A stretch of 64,000 nucleotides of DNA from Wolbachia endosymbiont of Ctenocephalides felis wCfeT. GTDB taxonomy: Bacteria; Pseudomonadota; Alphaproteobacteria; Rickettsiales; Anaplasmataceae. The translations under genes and the position numbers were made by a program. The stretch lies in contig NZ_CP051156.1 in assembly GCF_012277295.1 (NCBI RefSeq), positions 1,116,001-1,180,000 on the forward strand, written 5' to 3'. A model generated the notes under the pieces. The model had not been told where the DNA came from, ran no database searches, and worked only from the letters and a program-made list of their open reading frames with translations. Positions 27,402-37,070 of the stretch are shown piece after piece; position 1 is the stretch's first letter; the number at the start of each line of letters is the position of its first letter.

Positions 27402-29204
27402 ATGTTAAATATCTACAGCAGTTATATAAAGAAGTACTTTCCCAGTAGCTTTAAAACTGGAGCAAAGTATGCTGCTTGTTTTTACTTGGTACTCGGCCTT
27501 CCAATTCTGATGTTCCACCCCCTAGCCTGGGTTTTAATTGGAGCTATTTTTATATCTGCATGTGGAGTTACTGCAGGTATAGTCACATCCTCATTTCACT
27601 GCATTAAGGATTATATTAATGGAAAAAGAACTCCGCTACAGGAGGGTGAAAAAGAAGAACAAAAATCACTGAAGCACAAGAAAATTGTAGAAATTCAAGC
27701 AGGGCCAAAAACTCCAGATAGAGATAGTGCTATTGTTATGCATGAAGAAAAAGACGAAAATTATTTTATAGACAAAACAAACAATCAGAATTATGAGTTT
27801 TGGTTAAGTGATACGCAGATTAGGAGTATTGCAAGAAGTATCTACGGATGGGTAGCACATAGGAACAAAAAAGGTTTAAAAGATACCTCTAAAGGTGTAT
27901 ACTTTGCTTGCACGTCTTTCTTAGAGACAGAGCTGCAAAAATACAAAAGCAAAGTTGCACAAGGAGATAAAAGTTTAATATTTACTGCAATCCTACATTT
28001 AAATAACAATCATTGGGTAACACTTGTATGCAATCCAAATAAAAAGCCCATAGTAAGATCAAATAGCTTAAATTTCTTAGATTTAGAAAGTAATGATAGA
28101 AGTAAAAAGTCAGAAAGAAGACCATCTCTTGGTAATGAAGATAATAATCAATTTAAAGCATATTACTGTGATTCATTTGGAAATCCAATACCAAGAGAAA
28201 TATCAGACGCATTACAAAAAGCTCTAAAAATAGATGATAGTTGTATTAGAAGCTCAAAGACTAGACAACAACAAGATACACACAATTGTGCAATATTTGC
28301 ATTGAAGAATGCTCATAAAACTACACAAATGCTTGGTGAAGGTAAGTCGTTTGATGATATTGATGCAGAATTATCACAATACAAGCCTACTGAGCAACAG
28401 CTAAACGAAGAGAGAAAAAAATTTGCAAAAGCATTAGAAATAGATAAGCAAAGCTGGGCTAGAAATAGTGCAGAAAGCGTAAGTCGCAGTAGCTCCCGTG
28501 CTTCATCGGATAGTGGTGCGAGTTCAATCTCATCTCCAGTTGACGCTGCAAGGTATGACACAAATCATGGATCACAAAATCTTATCAACCAAACACAAGC
28601 AGGTAATTACAATTATTTTTTGCAACAAATTGATATAGGACGTTTAGCAAATATTGTACATGGTTTAGATCCCAAAGTACATGAAATTATTGGGTCAAAT
28701 GATCAATTAAAAAAACAATTACAACAATTTAAAAATAAAGTCGAAAATAGCAATGAAACTCAAAAATTAATATTCATTATAAGTTTACAAAATGGGCATT
28801 GGGTCACGTTATGTGTAAATCATTGTAACAAACAGTTTAATGCTTACTATTATGATTCGCTGAATGGAAAAGAAAGCAGGTCTATATTTACAACAATACT
28901 TAAAGAAGAACTCAATATGAACGAGGATAATATAAAATTTTTCAATGAAAAAACTCAAAGTGATGGTAGTAATTGTGGGATATTTGCATTAGAAGCGGCA
29001 AGTAGAATTAATCAAGTGTTGGATAAAAGTGCACTTCTTGATGATATTGATAAAGCATTATCAGAATTTAAACCAACAGCTAGTGAATTAAAAACGTTGC
29101 GAGAACAGTTTGCCAAAATATTAGGCAGCGATGAAGAACATGCTCGGTTTGTTGTTACAGATTCAACACCAATCAATAACTCAAATTATTGCTCCATATC
29201 ATAA
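27402..29204 (+). CDS. Membrane protein with two Ulp1-like (C48) cysteine protease domains
   Basis: 600 residues from ATG 27402; an in-frame GTG at 27384 would add six and is not excluded. Seen: a hydrophobic region at about residues 23-65 with one or two membrane segments, then two copies of a Ulp1/SENP-type domain separated by a Ser-rich linker (about 355-385). Domain 1 has H204 in NNNHWVTLV, D257 in YYCDSFGN, Q290 and C296 in QQQDTHNCAIFAL. Domain 2 has H466 in NGHWVTLC, D485 in YYYDSLNG, Q519 and C525 in QSDGSNCGIFAL. So both keep the full His-Asp-Gln-Cys set with the usual six-residue Gln-Cys spacing. Ulp1-like enzymes cut SUMO or ubiquitin, which bacteria lack, so a host target is likely (inference). 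The Wolbachia CidB deubiquitinase uses the same fold, but this is a different protein. It is monocistronic, behind its own promoter. Confidence 0.82.
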   Translation: MLNIYSSYIKKYFPSSFKTGAKYAACFYLVLGLPILMFHPLAWVLIGAIFISACGVTAGIVTSSFHCIKDYINGKRTPLQEGEKEEQKSLKHKKIVEIQAGPKTPDRDSAIVMHEEKDENYFIDKTNNQNYEFWLSDTQIRSIARSIYGWVAHRNKKGLKDTSKGVYFACTSFLETELQKYKSKVAQGDKSLIFTAILHLNNNHWVTLVCNPNKKPIVRSNSLNFLDLESNDRSKKSERRPSLGNEDNNQFKAYYCDSFGNPIPREISDALQKALKIDDSCIRSSKTRQQQDTHNCAIFALKNAHKTTQMLGEGKSFDDIDAELSQYKPTEQQLNEERKKFAKALEIDKQSWARNSAESVSRSSSRASSDSGASSISSPVDAARYDTNHGSQNLINQTQAGNYNYFLQQIDIGRLANIVHGLDPKVHEIIGSNDQLKKQLQQFKNKVENSNETQKLIFIISLQNGHWVTLCVNHCNKQFNAYYYDSLNGKESRSIFTTILKEELNMNEDNIKFFNEKTQSDGSNCGIFALEAASRINQVLDKSALLDDIDKALSEFKPTASELKTLREQFAKILGSDEEHARFVVTDSTPINNSNYCSIS

Positions 29205-29286
29205 TAAAAGTATTTTAGATTTTATATTATAATATATAATTGTTAGTTACTATTATAATTCAGTTTTTATCAAATCTTTTAACTTT

Positions 29287-30255
29287 ATGCCTCTCCAAAT
29301 AGGAAATTTAACTATCAACTCCCCAGTAATTTTAGCGCCAATGTCTGGAGTCACTGATTACCCATTCAGAAGCGTTGTTAAAAAGCTGGGTGCTAGTTTA
29401 TTGGTTTCAGAAATGATTGCAAGCAGGGCTATGATTATGCAAACTCGCCAGAGTTTACAAAAGGCAAAAGTTGATGAGTTAACGGCCGTGCAACTTGCTG
29501 GGTGTGAACCGGATGTTATGGCAGAAGCTGCAAAACTAAACGAGGCTATGGGTGCCAAAATAATAGATATAAATTTCGGTTGCCCAGTTAAAAAAGTTGT
29601 CAATGGTTATGCAGGATCTGCTTTAATGAAAGACGAGAAGAAAGCAGCAGAAATAATTGAAGCAGTTGTAAATGCAGTCAAAGTGCCAGTTACTGTAAAA
29701 ATGCGCACTGGATGGAATGATGAAAATCGCAATGCCCCACGCTTGGCAAAAATTGCAGAGGATTTAGGAGCAAAAATGATCACTGTGCACGGCAGAACAA
29801 GAGCACAGCTTTATAACGGTCAAGCAGATTGGAAATTCATTAGGAATGTTAAAGAACAAGTTAAAATTCCAGTGATAGTAAATGGTGATATAAAAAGCTT
29901 AAATGATGTTCAAAACGCCTTAAAAGAATCAGGGGCAGATGGAGTGATGATAGGCCGTGGTGCTTATGGCAAGCCTTGGTTGATTAATCAGGCAATGAAT
30001 TTTTTAAGGGGAAATGAAGTTTCTGAGCCATCACCTTCAGAAAAATTAAAAATAATGCTTGAGCATTATGATAGTATTCTTGACTACTATGGAGATGATA
30101 CAGGAATAAAGATGGCCCGCAAACACATAGGCTGGTATAGTAGTGGACTTAAAGATTCATCCGAATTTCGCGTTAAAATCAATAATATGGCAGATAGTAT
30201 GAAAGTAAAAGAAAGTATAATCAGCTTTTTCAGTCCTTCTACAAATGCTATTTAA
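29287..30255 (+). CDS. dusB: tRNA-dihydrouridine synthase
   Basis: 322-residue FMN enzyme reducing uridines in tRNA D-loops. Seen: [12 protein letters not shown] at the N-terminus, the catalytic Cys in [19 protein letters not shown] (about 95-113), [21 protein letters not shown] and the phosphate-binding GDI...[16 protein letters not shown]. It is of the DusB/NifR3 type; the exact subfamily is a judgement. Confidence 0.92.
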   Translation: MPLQIGNLTINSPVILAPMSGVTDYPFRSVVKKLGASLLVSEMIASRAMIMQTRQSLQKAKVDELTAVQLAGCEPDVMAEAAKLNEAMGAKIIDINFGCPVKKVVNGYAGSALMKDEKKAAEIIEAVVNAVKVPVTVKMRTGWNDENRNAPRLAKIAEDLGAKMITVHGRTRAQLYNGQADWKFIRNVKEQVKIPVIVNGDIKSLNDVQNALKESGADGVMIGRGAYGKPWLINQAMNFLRGNEVSEPSPSEKLKIMLEHYDSILDYYGDDTGIKMARKHIGWYSSGLKDSSEFRVKINNMADSMKVKESIISFFSPSTNAI

Positions 30256-30261
30256 GTACAT

Positions 30262-30326
30262 AACTGTACAAACATTGTACTTTAGGCCAGTTACCCACGT
30301 GTCATCCGACACTGGGATGACACGAC
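30262..30326. repeat. Dispersed repeat with palindrome, dus-ispDF gap
   Basis: TAACTGTACAAACATTGTAC...GGCCAGTTACCCACGTGTCATCCGACACTGGGATGACACG. The first half is an inverted relative of 45718-45755; the second half is a palindrome of the ileS/murD family. Confidence 0.6.
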
Positions 30327-30380
30327 TACCGCTAGAAATGACACCTTCTAGAACAATTCCCATACAGTTGCGACTTAAGC

Positions 30381-31571
30381 ATGAGTATAAATAAACCCAA
30401 AAAGTATAAAATTGCAGTACTAATAGTTGCAGCAGGAGTAGGCAAAAGGTACAATGATACAACTCCTAAACAGTACATAAAACTCAGAGGCAAATCTGTC
30501 CTACTGCACACAGTTGAAAAGTTTCTAGCTAACAATCACACAGATTATGTGAGGATAGTCATTAATGAAAATCACGAAGGTTTATACAAGGAAGCTACAT
30601 TATCAATTACAAACAATATACTAAGCCCGGTGTATGGAGGAGCAAGCAGGCAAGACTCAGTTAAGTTGGGGCTTGAAAGCCTGCAACAAATTAGCCCTGA
30701 CTTTGTGATGGTACACGATGCTTGTAGACCTTTTATATCAGATAATCTGATAGATAGATTAGTTGAATCTATAGTTGGCAATCAGTATATAGGAGTGGTG
30801 CCAGCAATAGAAGTTGAAAGCACTGTATCGTTAGTAAAAGACAATTTTATTGAATCAACGGTTTCAAGAGAAAAATTAAAAGCTATACAAACTCCACAAA
30901 TTTTTAACTTTAAAGAACTATTATCATGCCATCAATCTGCGCATAAAGAATTTACTGATGACTCTTCACTAGTAATAGAACAAAAAAAACGTGTTGCTAT
31001 TATCCAAGGTGAGAAAAACAATTTTAAGCTCACTACAAAAGAGGACGTTGATATGGCAAAACTAATTTTAGAAGAGCCAAGATTTCGGATAGGAAGTGGT
31101 TACGATATACATAGGTTTATTGCAACTCAAAATGGTGATAAATGCTTTATAAAACTTTGCGGAGTAGAAATTGAACATGGCATGGCAATAGAAGCACACT
31201 CTGATGGTGATGTTGCAATTCACGCAATCGTTGATGCAATATTAGGAGCTTTGGGATTTGGTGATATAGGGGAGCATTTTCCTCCTAATTCTCTCGAATG
31301 GAAAGAGTGCAACTCGCTGCACTTTCTTGAATTTGCCACTCACAAGATGAAGAAAAAGGGTTATGTTATATCCAATTTAGATGTAACTATAATTTGTGAA
31401 GAACCTAAAGTATCTCCTTATAAATCAAAAATGAAAAAGATTCTGTCCGAAACATTAGAAACTGATAATGAATTTATTAATATAAAGGCAACCACCGCAG
31501 AAAAGTTAGGCTCCATAGGCAGAAAAGAAGGGATAGAAGCGCATGCTTCAGTTTTATTACTCAAAGTATAG
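30381..31571 (+). CDS. ispDF: IspDF bifunctional isoprenoid enzyme
   Basis: 396 residues joining IspD (MEP cytidylyltransferase, about 1-225) and IspF (MECDP synthase, about 235-396) of the MEP pathway. Seen for IspD: VAAGVGKRYND, TPKQY and VHDACRPFI. Seen for IspF: RIGSGYDIHRF, the metal-binding His in AHSDGDVAIHAIVDAILGA and KATTAEKLGSIGR. The fusion is common in alphaproteobacteria. Start ATG 30381. Confidence 0.95.
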   Translation: MSINKPKKYKIAVLIVAAGVGKRYNDTTPKQYIKLRGKSVLLHTVEKFLANNHTDYVRIVINENHEGLYKEATLSITNNILSPVYGGASRQDSVKLGLESLQQISPDFVMVHDACRPFISDNLIDRLVESIVGNQYIGVVPAIEVESTVSLVKDNFIESTVSREKLKAIQTPQIFNFKELLSCHQSAHKEFTDDSSLVIEQKKRVAIIQGEKNNFKLTTKEDVDMAKLILEEPRFRIGSGYDIHRFIATQNGDKCFIKLCGVEIEHGMAIEAHSDGDVAIHAIVDAILGALGFGDIGEHFPPNSLEWKECNSLHFLEFATHKMKKKGYVISNLDVTIICEEPKVSPYKSKMKKILSETLETDNEFINIKATTAEKLGSIGRKEGIEAHASVLLLKV

Positions 31572-31612
31572 ACAGTAGACTATCCATAAGATGATCTAAT
31601 GTAAGAAGTATA

Positions 31613-31641
31613 TTGTTTTAAATTTAATAGTAGTGTATAAT
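31613..31641 (+). promoter_or_regulatory. Promoter before the 115-residue unknown gene
   Basis: TTGTTT at 31613-31618 and TATAAT at 31636-31641 with a 17-base spacer. The -10 box sits inside an upstream in-frame extension, which supports the later start at 31675. Confidence 0.5.
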
Positions 31642-31674
31642 TTTAGTAATACATATTTTTATGGTAGGTATATT

Positions 31675-32022
31675 ATGGTAGATAAAGTACAAGAAGATGA
31701 GTTCATGAAGCAATACATGGAAACTTGCAAAGAACAAATAGAAAAGCTAGCTAAGAATCCTGAGTTGCTTACTCAGACTTTAAAACCATTTATGCATATG
31801 TCCCAGCAGCTTATGACCGGTGGTATGATAGATGGAGCTTTGCCTGCTGATATGGATATTAACAGGATGATAGCTCTTATGATAGAGATGGTTAATTACA
31901 TCAAAGGCAATCATAAGAAAATCATGCAAGAAGATGAAGCGCTTATCCAAGAGCTTGATGAGCATAGCAAAAGACTAAGAAGCTTGATAAAGAAGTTAAT
32001 TGAGAAGATTGAAAACAAGTAA
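31675..32022 (+). CDS. Unknown helical protein
   Basis: 115 residues from ATG 31675, which has a GGTAGG site nearby; an in-frame GTG at 31633 is less likely because a promoter overlaps it. The protein is helical and charged with a Met-rich middle (FMHMSQQLMTGGMIDG) and a Lys/Glu C-terminal coiled coil. Family not recognised. It ends just before the convergent fabH. Confidence 0.6.
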   Translation: MVDKVQEDEFMKQYMETCKEQIEKLAKNPELLTQTLKPFMHMSQQLMTGGMIDGALPADMDINRMIALMIEMVNYIKGNHKKIMQEDEALIQELDEHSKRLRSLIKKLIEKIENK

Positions 32023-32997
32023 TTAGTAACTCAGTAGCACAGAACCCCAGGTTAGTCCTGCACCTATTGAAATTAATAGTACTGTGTTTCCTGGCTTTAT
32101 TTTTGATTTTTGTACTGCATAGTCAAATGCTAAAGGAATTGATGCTGCTGAAGTGTTTGCATGCTTGTCGACTGTATTAATAACTTTTTCTACTGGAAAG
32201 TCTAATTTTTTTGTCACTGCTTCAATAATACGGATATTTGCTTGATGAGGAATTAGCCAATCAATATCGTTGATTTCCAAATCATTAGATTTAAGTGTTT
32301 CTGATATTAAGGCTATTAGTTTATCTACTGCATGTTTAAATACCTCCCTTCCATTCATGAATATTTTTCCAGAATCACAGGTAGAAGATACCCCTCCGCT
32401 GGTAGATAATATATCTGTATTGCCATCAGAATGTAGGTCGGCTGATATAATCCCATTTGCTATACCAGTTTCTGACTTTATTATCATTGCACCAGCACCG
32501 TCACCAAAAAGTATACAGGTTGATCTATCTTCCCAATCAACAATTCTAGACATTATTTCAGCACCAATGACGAGTGCACATTTAATGTTATTATTAGATT
32601 TCATTAGCGAATCAGCAACTGTCACTGCATATACAAAACCAGAACATGCTGCTTGTATGTCAAAAGCAAATGCATTTTTGCATCCCAACTTGTTTTGCAC
32701 AATTGTTGCACAACTAGGAAAAGTCTTATCAGGCGTAGTTGTTGCCACTATGATTAAATCAATCTCATTTGTTGAAATTTTTACCTTTTCCATAGCGTTT
32801 TTTGCTGCACTTACAGCTAAGTCTGACGTCCATTCCCTTTCATCTGCTATATGCCTTTGAGTTATTCCTGTTCTCTGCCTTATCCATTCGTCACTTGTTT
32901 CAACCATCAGCTCAACATCTTTATTGGTCAGTATTTTTTCTGGTAGATAGGATCCAGTACTTAATATGAAATTCTTATTCAATGTGACCAACTCCAT
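32023..32997 (-). CDS. fabH: 3-oxoacyl-ACP synthase III FabH
   Basis: Starts fatty-acid synthesis by condensing acetyl-CoA with malonyl-ACP. About 324 residues. Seen: catalytic Cys in IQAACSGFVYA (about 118), His in IPHQANIRI and Asn in HANTSAASIP. The start is uncertain: TTG/ATG at 33000/32997 overlaps plsX by about 25 bases, and a TTG 15 bases further in is also possible. It belongs to the rpmF-plsX-fabH operon. Confidence 0.94.
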   Translation of the reverse strand: MELVTLNKNFILSTGSYLPEKILTNKDVELMVETSDEWIRQRTGITQRHIADEREWTSDLAVSAAKNAMEKVKISTNEIDLIIVATTTPDKTFPSCATIVQNKLGCKNAFAFDIQAACSGFVYAVTVADSLMKSNNNIKCALVIGAEIMSRIVDWEDRSTCILFGDGAGAMIIKSETGIANGIISADLHSDGNTDILSTSGGVSSTCDSGKIFMNGREVFKHAVDKLIALISETLKSNDLEINDIDWLIPHQANIRIIEAVTKKLDFPVEKVINTVDKHANTSAASIPLAFDYAVQKSKIKPGNTVLLISIGAGLTWGSVLLSY

Positions 32998-34003
32998 CAA
33001 TTATCTTTTGGTTTAAATTTTCACTAATTGAGTTTACTGCAAATTTTATAGCATGAGCAAAGGAAATAGCGTCAGAATTTCCATGACTTTTAATAACAAT
33101 GCCATTTAATCCTAAAAATATAGCTCCACTTCTAGTCTTAGGATTAAAACGTGACAATGCTCTTTTTAATTTAGATCTGATGAACATTCCGAACAATTTT
33201 GCTATTAAAGAACTAGATAATGCACTTTTCATTAATTCCAAAAAAGTATTAGCAGTTGCTTCAGCGGTTTTTAGCATTACATTACCAACAAATCCATCTG
33301 CAACTATTACATCTATATTGCCCTCTAGAAACTCGCTTGCCTCTATATAACCTTTAAAATTGATAGAACTTGAATTATCTTTCAACAATTCAAAAGCCCC
33401 ACGTACTGCATCATTGCCCTTAACTTCTTCTATACCAATATTCAGAAGGGCAACCTCTGGATTATCTATTTTCAACGCAATTTTTGCAAATATGCTACCC
33501 ATTAGTGCAAATTGAAACAATGAATCTGCATTACAATCAACATTTGCGCCAAGATCAAGCAGCGCAAGACTTTTCGTCTTGGTTGGACAGATAGAAACAA
33601 TAGCAGGACGATAAATGTTGGGCAACGCTCCCAAAACAAATCTAGAAATTGCCATTAACGCTCCGGTGTTTCCTGAAGAAACGATCCCTGAAGCCCTACC
33701 TTGTTTTACTGCTTGAATTGCAGCTCTCATGCTTGAGTCTTTACGATGCCTCAGTGCAAAAGATGGCTTGTCAGCTGCAAGCACATTATCAGAACAATGA
33801 ATAAATTCAGAATTACTACTTACTTTTTTATATTGTGAAAGTAGAGGAAATACTTCTTTCTCATCTCCATAAATATGGAAAAAAACTTTTAAATTTGGGT
33901 CAACAAGATTACTTAGAAAAAAATCAGCCCCTTGAATCACAGACAAAGGCGCAAGATCCCCTCCCATAGCATCAAGTGCTATAACTATGTTTTTGGGTGG
34001 CAT
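32975..34003 (-). CDS. plsX: Phosphate acyltransferase PlsX
   Basis: Makes acyl-phosphate from acyl-ACP for phospholipid synthesis. 342 residues. Seen: IALDAMGGDLAP at the N-terminus, SSGNTGALM, ALLDLGANVDC, NIGIEEVKGN and DGFVGNVMLKT, all PlsX motifs. It lies 10 bases after rpmF and overlaps fabH, the conserved bacterial gene order. Confidence 0.96.
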   Translation of the reverse strand: MPPKNIVIALDAMGGDLAPLSVIQGADFFLSNLVDPNLKVFFHIYGDEKEVFPLLSQYKKVSSNSEFIHCSDNVLAADKPSFALRHRKDSSMRAAIQAVKQGRASGIVSSGNTGALMAISRFVLGALPNIYRPAIVSICPTKTKSLALLDLGANVDCNADSLFQFALMGSIFAKIALKIDNPEVALLNIGIEEVKGNDAVRGAFELLKDNSSSINFKGYIEASEFLEGNIDVIVADGFVGNVMLKTAEATANTFLELMKSALSSSLIAKLFGMFIRSKLKRALSRFNPKTRSGAIFLGLNGIVIKSHGNSDAISFAHAIKFAVNSISENLNQKIIDGVGHIE

Positions 34004-34013
34004 GTCAAAACAG

Positions 34014-34196
34014 TTATTCTGCCTTTTGCTTTATGAAAACTCGTTTTCCTTTGTAACTTCCATCAACCGCTACATTGTGAGGCAACATAAACTCACCAGT
34101 AGTTGAACATATCACAATATTCTTAGGTTGAATAGCATGATGAGAACGATGCATCTTCTTCCTTGATTTTGACTTCTTTCTTTTTGGAACTGCCAT
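34014..34196 (-). CDS. rpmF: 50S ribosomal protein L32
   Basis: 60 residues starting MAVPKRKKSKSRKKMHRSHH, the L32 pattern. The start at 34196 is chosen because GGAAGAAG lies just upstream; an in-frame ATG at 34208 would add four residues not found in L32. First gene of rpmF-plsX-fabH. Confidence 0.95.
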   Translation of the reverse strand: MAVPKRKKSKSRKKMHRSHHAIQPKNIVICSTTGEFMLPHNVAVDGSYKGKRVFIKQKAE

Positions 34197-34338
34197 AACT
34201 TCTTCCATTTTATGAATTAAGGCTTATTAATAACATATTTCCTGCAATATGTAAATAGTATATGACTCATAAGACTCTTGCTGTAAGAAAAATAATCAAT
34301 TGACTATTCGCACTGATATGTTAAGTATTTTATACCTT

Positions 34339-34415
34339 GGCGGGCGTAGCTCAGTTGGTAGAGCGTTAGTTTGTGGTACTAAATGTCGCCAGTTCAATCC
34401 TGGTCGCTCGCCCCA
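34339..34415 (+). tRNA. tRNA-His (GUG)
   Basis: Cloverleaf with the extra G at position -1 paired with C73, as in bacterial tRNA-His: G + GCGGGCG acceptor, GCTCAGTTGGTAGAGC D-arm, anticodon GUG in TTTGTGGTA, TTCAATC T-loop, CGCTCGC acceptor, C73 and an encoded CCA (413-415). Confidence 0.95.
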
Positions 34416-34595
34416 TAACACTTTTTCAATAAGATAAAATGGTATCATGCAAGTAGCTGATACTGGAATGATAACCATAGAATCTTTTTATCATCCTATA
34501 AATTGACCACATGACCTAGTGAAGAAACCTGGATTTCATCGTTAAGTGCTGGGGTACAAGGTGTATATTTCAACATCAGATCTTGGATCCTGCGT

Positions 34596-35685
34596 GGCTT
34601 TATTGCATCGCTCTTTGGATAGGAGGCAATGCATAATAAATTCATGAAGCTATCTCAAATTTAGCCATGCCTATTTCAGTAAATTTGTTCAGCAAATAAC
34701 ACTTGAGTAGCATTTCTTTCTTACGGTTAATCTCAGATTTGTTCCTAAAACTAAACCCAAATGTTTGCTTCAGTCGCGAGAAAAAACTTTCTATATAAGA
34801 TCTCTTCCCATAATTTATCTCTTTTTTCCACTTCTTCATACCATCTTCACCATATGACTTTATGAGCTTGATTGTAGAATTTCTCTCAGCCATATAATCC
34901 AGCTTTGGATGCTCCACTGCATTGTTTTGCAGAGGAATTTTTGTCTTTATGCCAAGCTCATTGCACAATTTGTATAACTTCTTTCGATTATATGCTCTGT
35001 CTGCATATAGTGTGCTTATATTGTATTTAGCATTAGCCCTTGCAATAAGATCACAGGCTCCATAGTGGTCAGAATAAACTCCACTACTGTATTTTGCAGC
35101 TATGACTTTTTTGCTACCTATCTCCAGCATTACATGCAATTTTCTTGTTTGCTTATAGCCACGGTACTTTCTATCTGTACCGTTTGCCTTACTATGGCCT
35201 GGAATATTATTGTAGATGCTTATTCCAGTGCTATCTATGGCGATCTCAATATTTTCCATACTGTTTTTATCATGTCTTCGATCATTAATTTTTAAGTTAA
35301 GCTTTTTGAATCTTCTGGAAGCCTGGGAATAGCTGATAACTTGCAAATTTTTTCCTATTTGCTCAAGGTATCCCGCTATAAACCCCACCGTTTGTCTTAG
35401 GCCTATTCTAAACAAATAAGTTATTATGTGAATTAGAATTACGACTTTATCACTATAAATATTGTTGCCACCGGCCATTTTGGGACTTTTTTCGTACCAA
35501 TTTTCTATGGCATCGTTGACGTAATAAAAAATATTTCCTCTTTCTTGGAGAAATTTGTTATATTCGTAGCAGTTACTGACTTTCATTTTGACTGGCATAT
35601 TTTTCCTTTGTCGGTTAAATGCCTGTTTATAATGAATTTTGTCAGTAACTCCCAGTTCTTTTTACTTTAGCTATGCAACAAAGCC
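34596..35685 (-). mobile_element. IS5-family (IS903-like) insertion sequence, copy 2
   Basis: 1090 bases, inverted relative to copy 1, with the same ends (one mismatch: GGCTTTATTG on the left). Flanking 9-mers ATCCTGCGT and ATGACTGCA differ, so no target duplication. It truncates an ankyrin gene on its right. Confidence 0.88.
34642..35598 (-). CDS. IS5-family transposase (copy 2, intact)
   Basis: 318 residues, full DDE set: D122 in AIDSTGISIY, D200 in LYADRAYN, E270 in RSYIESFFSRLK, with the Y-(2)-R-(3)-E-(6)-K-like context of IS5/IS4 relatives. The middle resembles the IS903 subgroup (GLRQTVGFIAGYLE, YKQTRKLHVML). It is the undamaged version of the frameshifted copy at 25921-26876. Confidence 0.9.
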   Translation of the reverse strand: MPVKMKVSNCYEYNKFLQERGNIFYYVNDAIENWYEKSPKMAGGNNIYSDKVVILIHIITYLFRIGLRQTVGFIAGYLEQIGKNLQVISYSQASRRFKKLNLKINDRRHDKNSMENIEIAIDSTGISIYNNIPGHSKANGTDRKYRGYKQTRKLHVMLEIGSKKVIAAKYSSGVYSDHYGACDLIARANAKYNISTLYADRAYNRKKLYKLCNELGIKTKIPLQNNAVEHPKLDYMAERNSTIKLIKSYGEDGMKKWKKEINYGKRSYIESFFSRLKQTFGFSFRNKSEINRKKEMLLKCYLLNKFTEIGMAKFEIAS

Positions 35686-35987
35686 ATGACTGCATGGTGC
35701 AATGGGGTAGATAATTCATTATCTCTTGCATTTATATCACACCCTGTCTTTATTATTCCCCTTACATTCCTTACTTTTCCTTTATGCGCAGCCCTATGTA
35801 ACGGTGTTTCTCCTTTGTCGTTTTTAGCATTTATATCTGCACCTTTTTCTATTAATAACTTTATTGTTTCGCCACTTGCATACTCTGCTGCCAGATGTAG
35901 TATTGTGTTACCTTTTTCGTCTTTACTATTGATTTCTTGAAATTGCTTTTCCTTCAACTCCTTCAATAGCTCACAGAATTTTCTCAT
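35686..35987 (-). pseudogene. Ankyrin-repeat protein, 3' end truncated by IS5 copy 2
   Basis: About 100 native residues from ATG 35987 behind a strong GAGGAGGTG site. Seen: a short N-terminal helix, then ankyrin repeats GNTILHLAAEYAS, GETPLHRAAHKGK and LSTPLHHAV. The last residues (ALLHS) and stop at 35667 come from the IS. It closely resembles the first half of the neighbour at 36044-36703, so the two arose by duplication. Confidence 0.75.
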
Positions 35988-36043
35988 ATCACCTCCTCTA
36001 AAACTTAATCCCTTTTACACTTTTTAAACTAGATTACTGCTTG

Positions 36044-36703
36044 TTACTCTATTTGTACGCTTTTACTTAGGAATATTATCTCCACACCTGATGACCACAA
36101 TTCCCTTAGTAGGCTTACTTGATCCTTAAACCTTTTTGCTAAGACCTCAGGTGAGTATAGATATACTTTCTCAACTCTACCTTTTGCAGCTTTATAACGT
36201 AAGCTTGCGAGTTCTGATTCACCGATGAATTTATTCTCATCCAACAACTCATATCTATCTGCCATAATCCTGTTACTCAGCTGCTCTGCTTGCTTTTCTG
36301 ATGGTGCATATAAACTTACTACTTTGCACCTCCACCACATCCCTGCACTTAGGTTTGCTCCAGCTTCCATTAGCACTTCCACCTTCTCTTTACTTTCTGT
36401 CTGGCTTGCATAATATAATGGGGTACGTCCCCTTGAATCTACAGCATTAACCTTAGCTCCAAACTCCAAGAGAGCTACTAAGTTCTGAGTTTTTCCTATA
36501 AATGCTGCTCTGTGTAGTGGCGTCTCTCCTTTATTATTCTTCGCATTAACGTTTGCATCTCTTAATATTATTGATATTATTATTGGATAGTTAGAAACCA
36601 TTGCTGCTAGGTGCAGTATAGTGTTACCATTCTCATCTTTATCGTTAATTCCATAAAATGAGTTTTCCTTTAATTCTTGTAATCTTTTTTCGAACTCACA
36701 CAT
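36044..36703 (-). CDS. Ankyrin-repeat protein
   Basis: 219 residues from ATG 36703, preceded by GGAGGG; an upstream in-frame TTG overlaps that site. Three ankyrin repeats (GNTILHLAAMVSN, GETPLHRAAFIGK, GRTPLYYASQTES) are followed by about 95 non-ankyrin residues with WWRCKVVSLYAPSEKQAEQL, a separate unnamed region. The N-terminus (CEFEKRLQELKENSFYGINDKDENGN) is a near-copy of the neighbour at 35987. Confidence 0.82.
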   Translation of the reverse strand: MCEFEKRLQELKENSFYGINDKDENGNTILHLAAMVSNYPIIISIILRDANVNAKNNKGETPLHRAAFIGKTQNLVALLEFGAKVNAVDSRGRTPLYYASQTESKEKVEVLMEAGANLSAGMWWRCKVVSLYAPSEKQAEQLSNRIMADRYELLDENKFIGESELASLRYKAAKGRVEKVYLYSPEVLAKRFKDQVSLLRELWSSGVEIIFLSKSVQIE

Positions 36704-37070
36704 AAAACCCTCCAAAATTATAGCCTCTTCAACGTTAAGTAAAATTGGTTTATTTACTTATTGTTGTTATTACTATTATATTCTAGCCACCCACGAAATA
36801 CAATATTTTTCAACAATTATAGATTGCATATTAATTCTTTTTTAATATATATTATAATATTATTTTATATAGTTAGTATATTAAATAAATTGGCTGTGTA
36901 TTGCTCCAGGATCTATTCAAATACCGATGTTCGTGCCAGGTAAGAACGCCTGGATAAAATACTAAAATCTAGTTCATGAAAGGAAAGCTTAGCTATCGCT
37001 TCTTCTCTATTTTTTCTAAATAAGGTTATAGATTGATATGATTTTCTAGGTTACATGTTTGTGATAAAAG
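36704..37070. other. Gap between ankyrin genes
   Basis: About 370 AT-rich bases. A small palindrome CCAGGTAAGAACGCCTGG lies at about 36937-36954. No gene, tRNA or clear promoter is seen. Confidence 0.5.
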
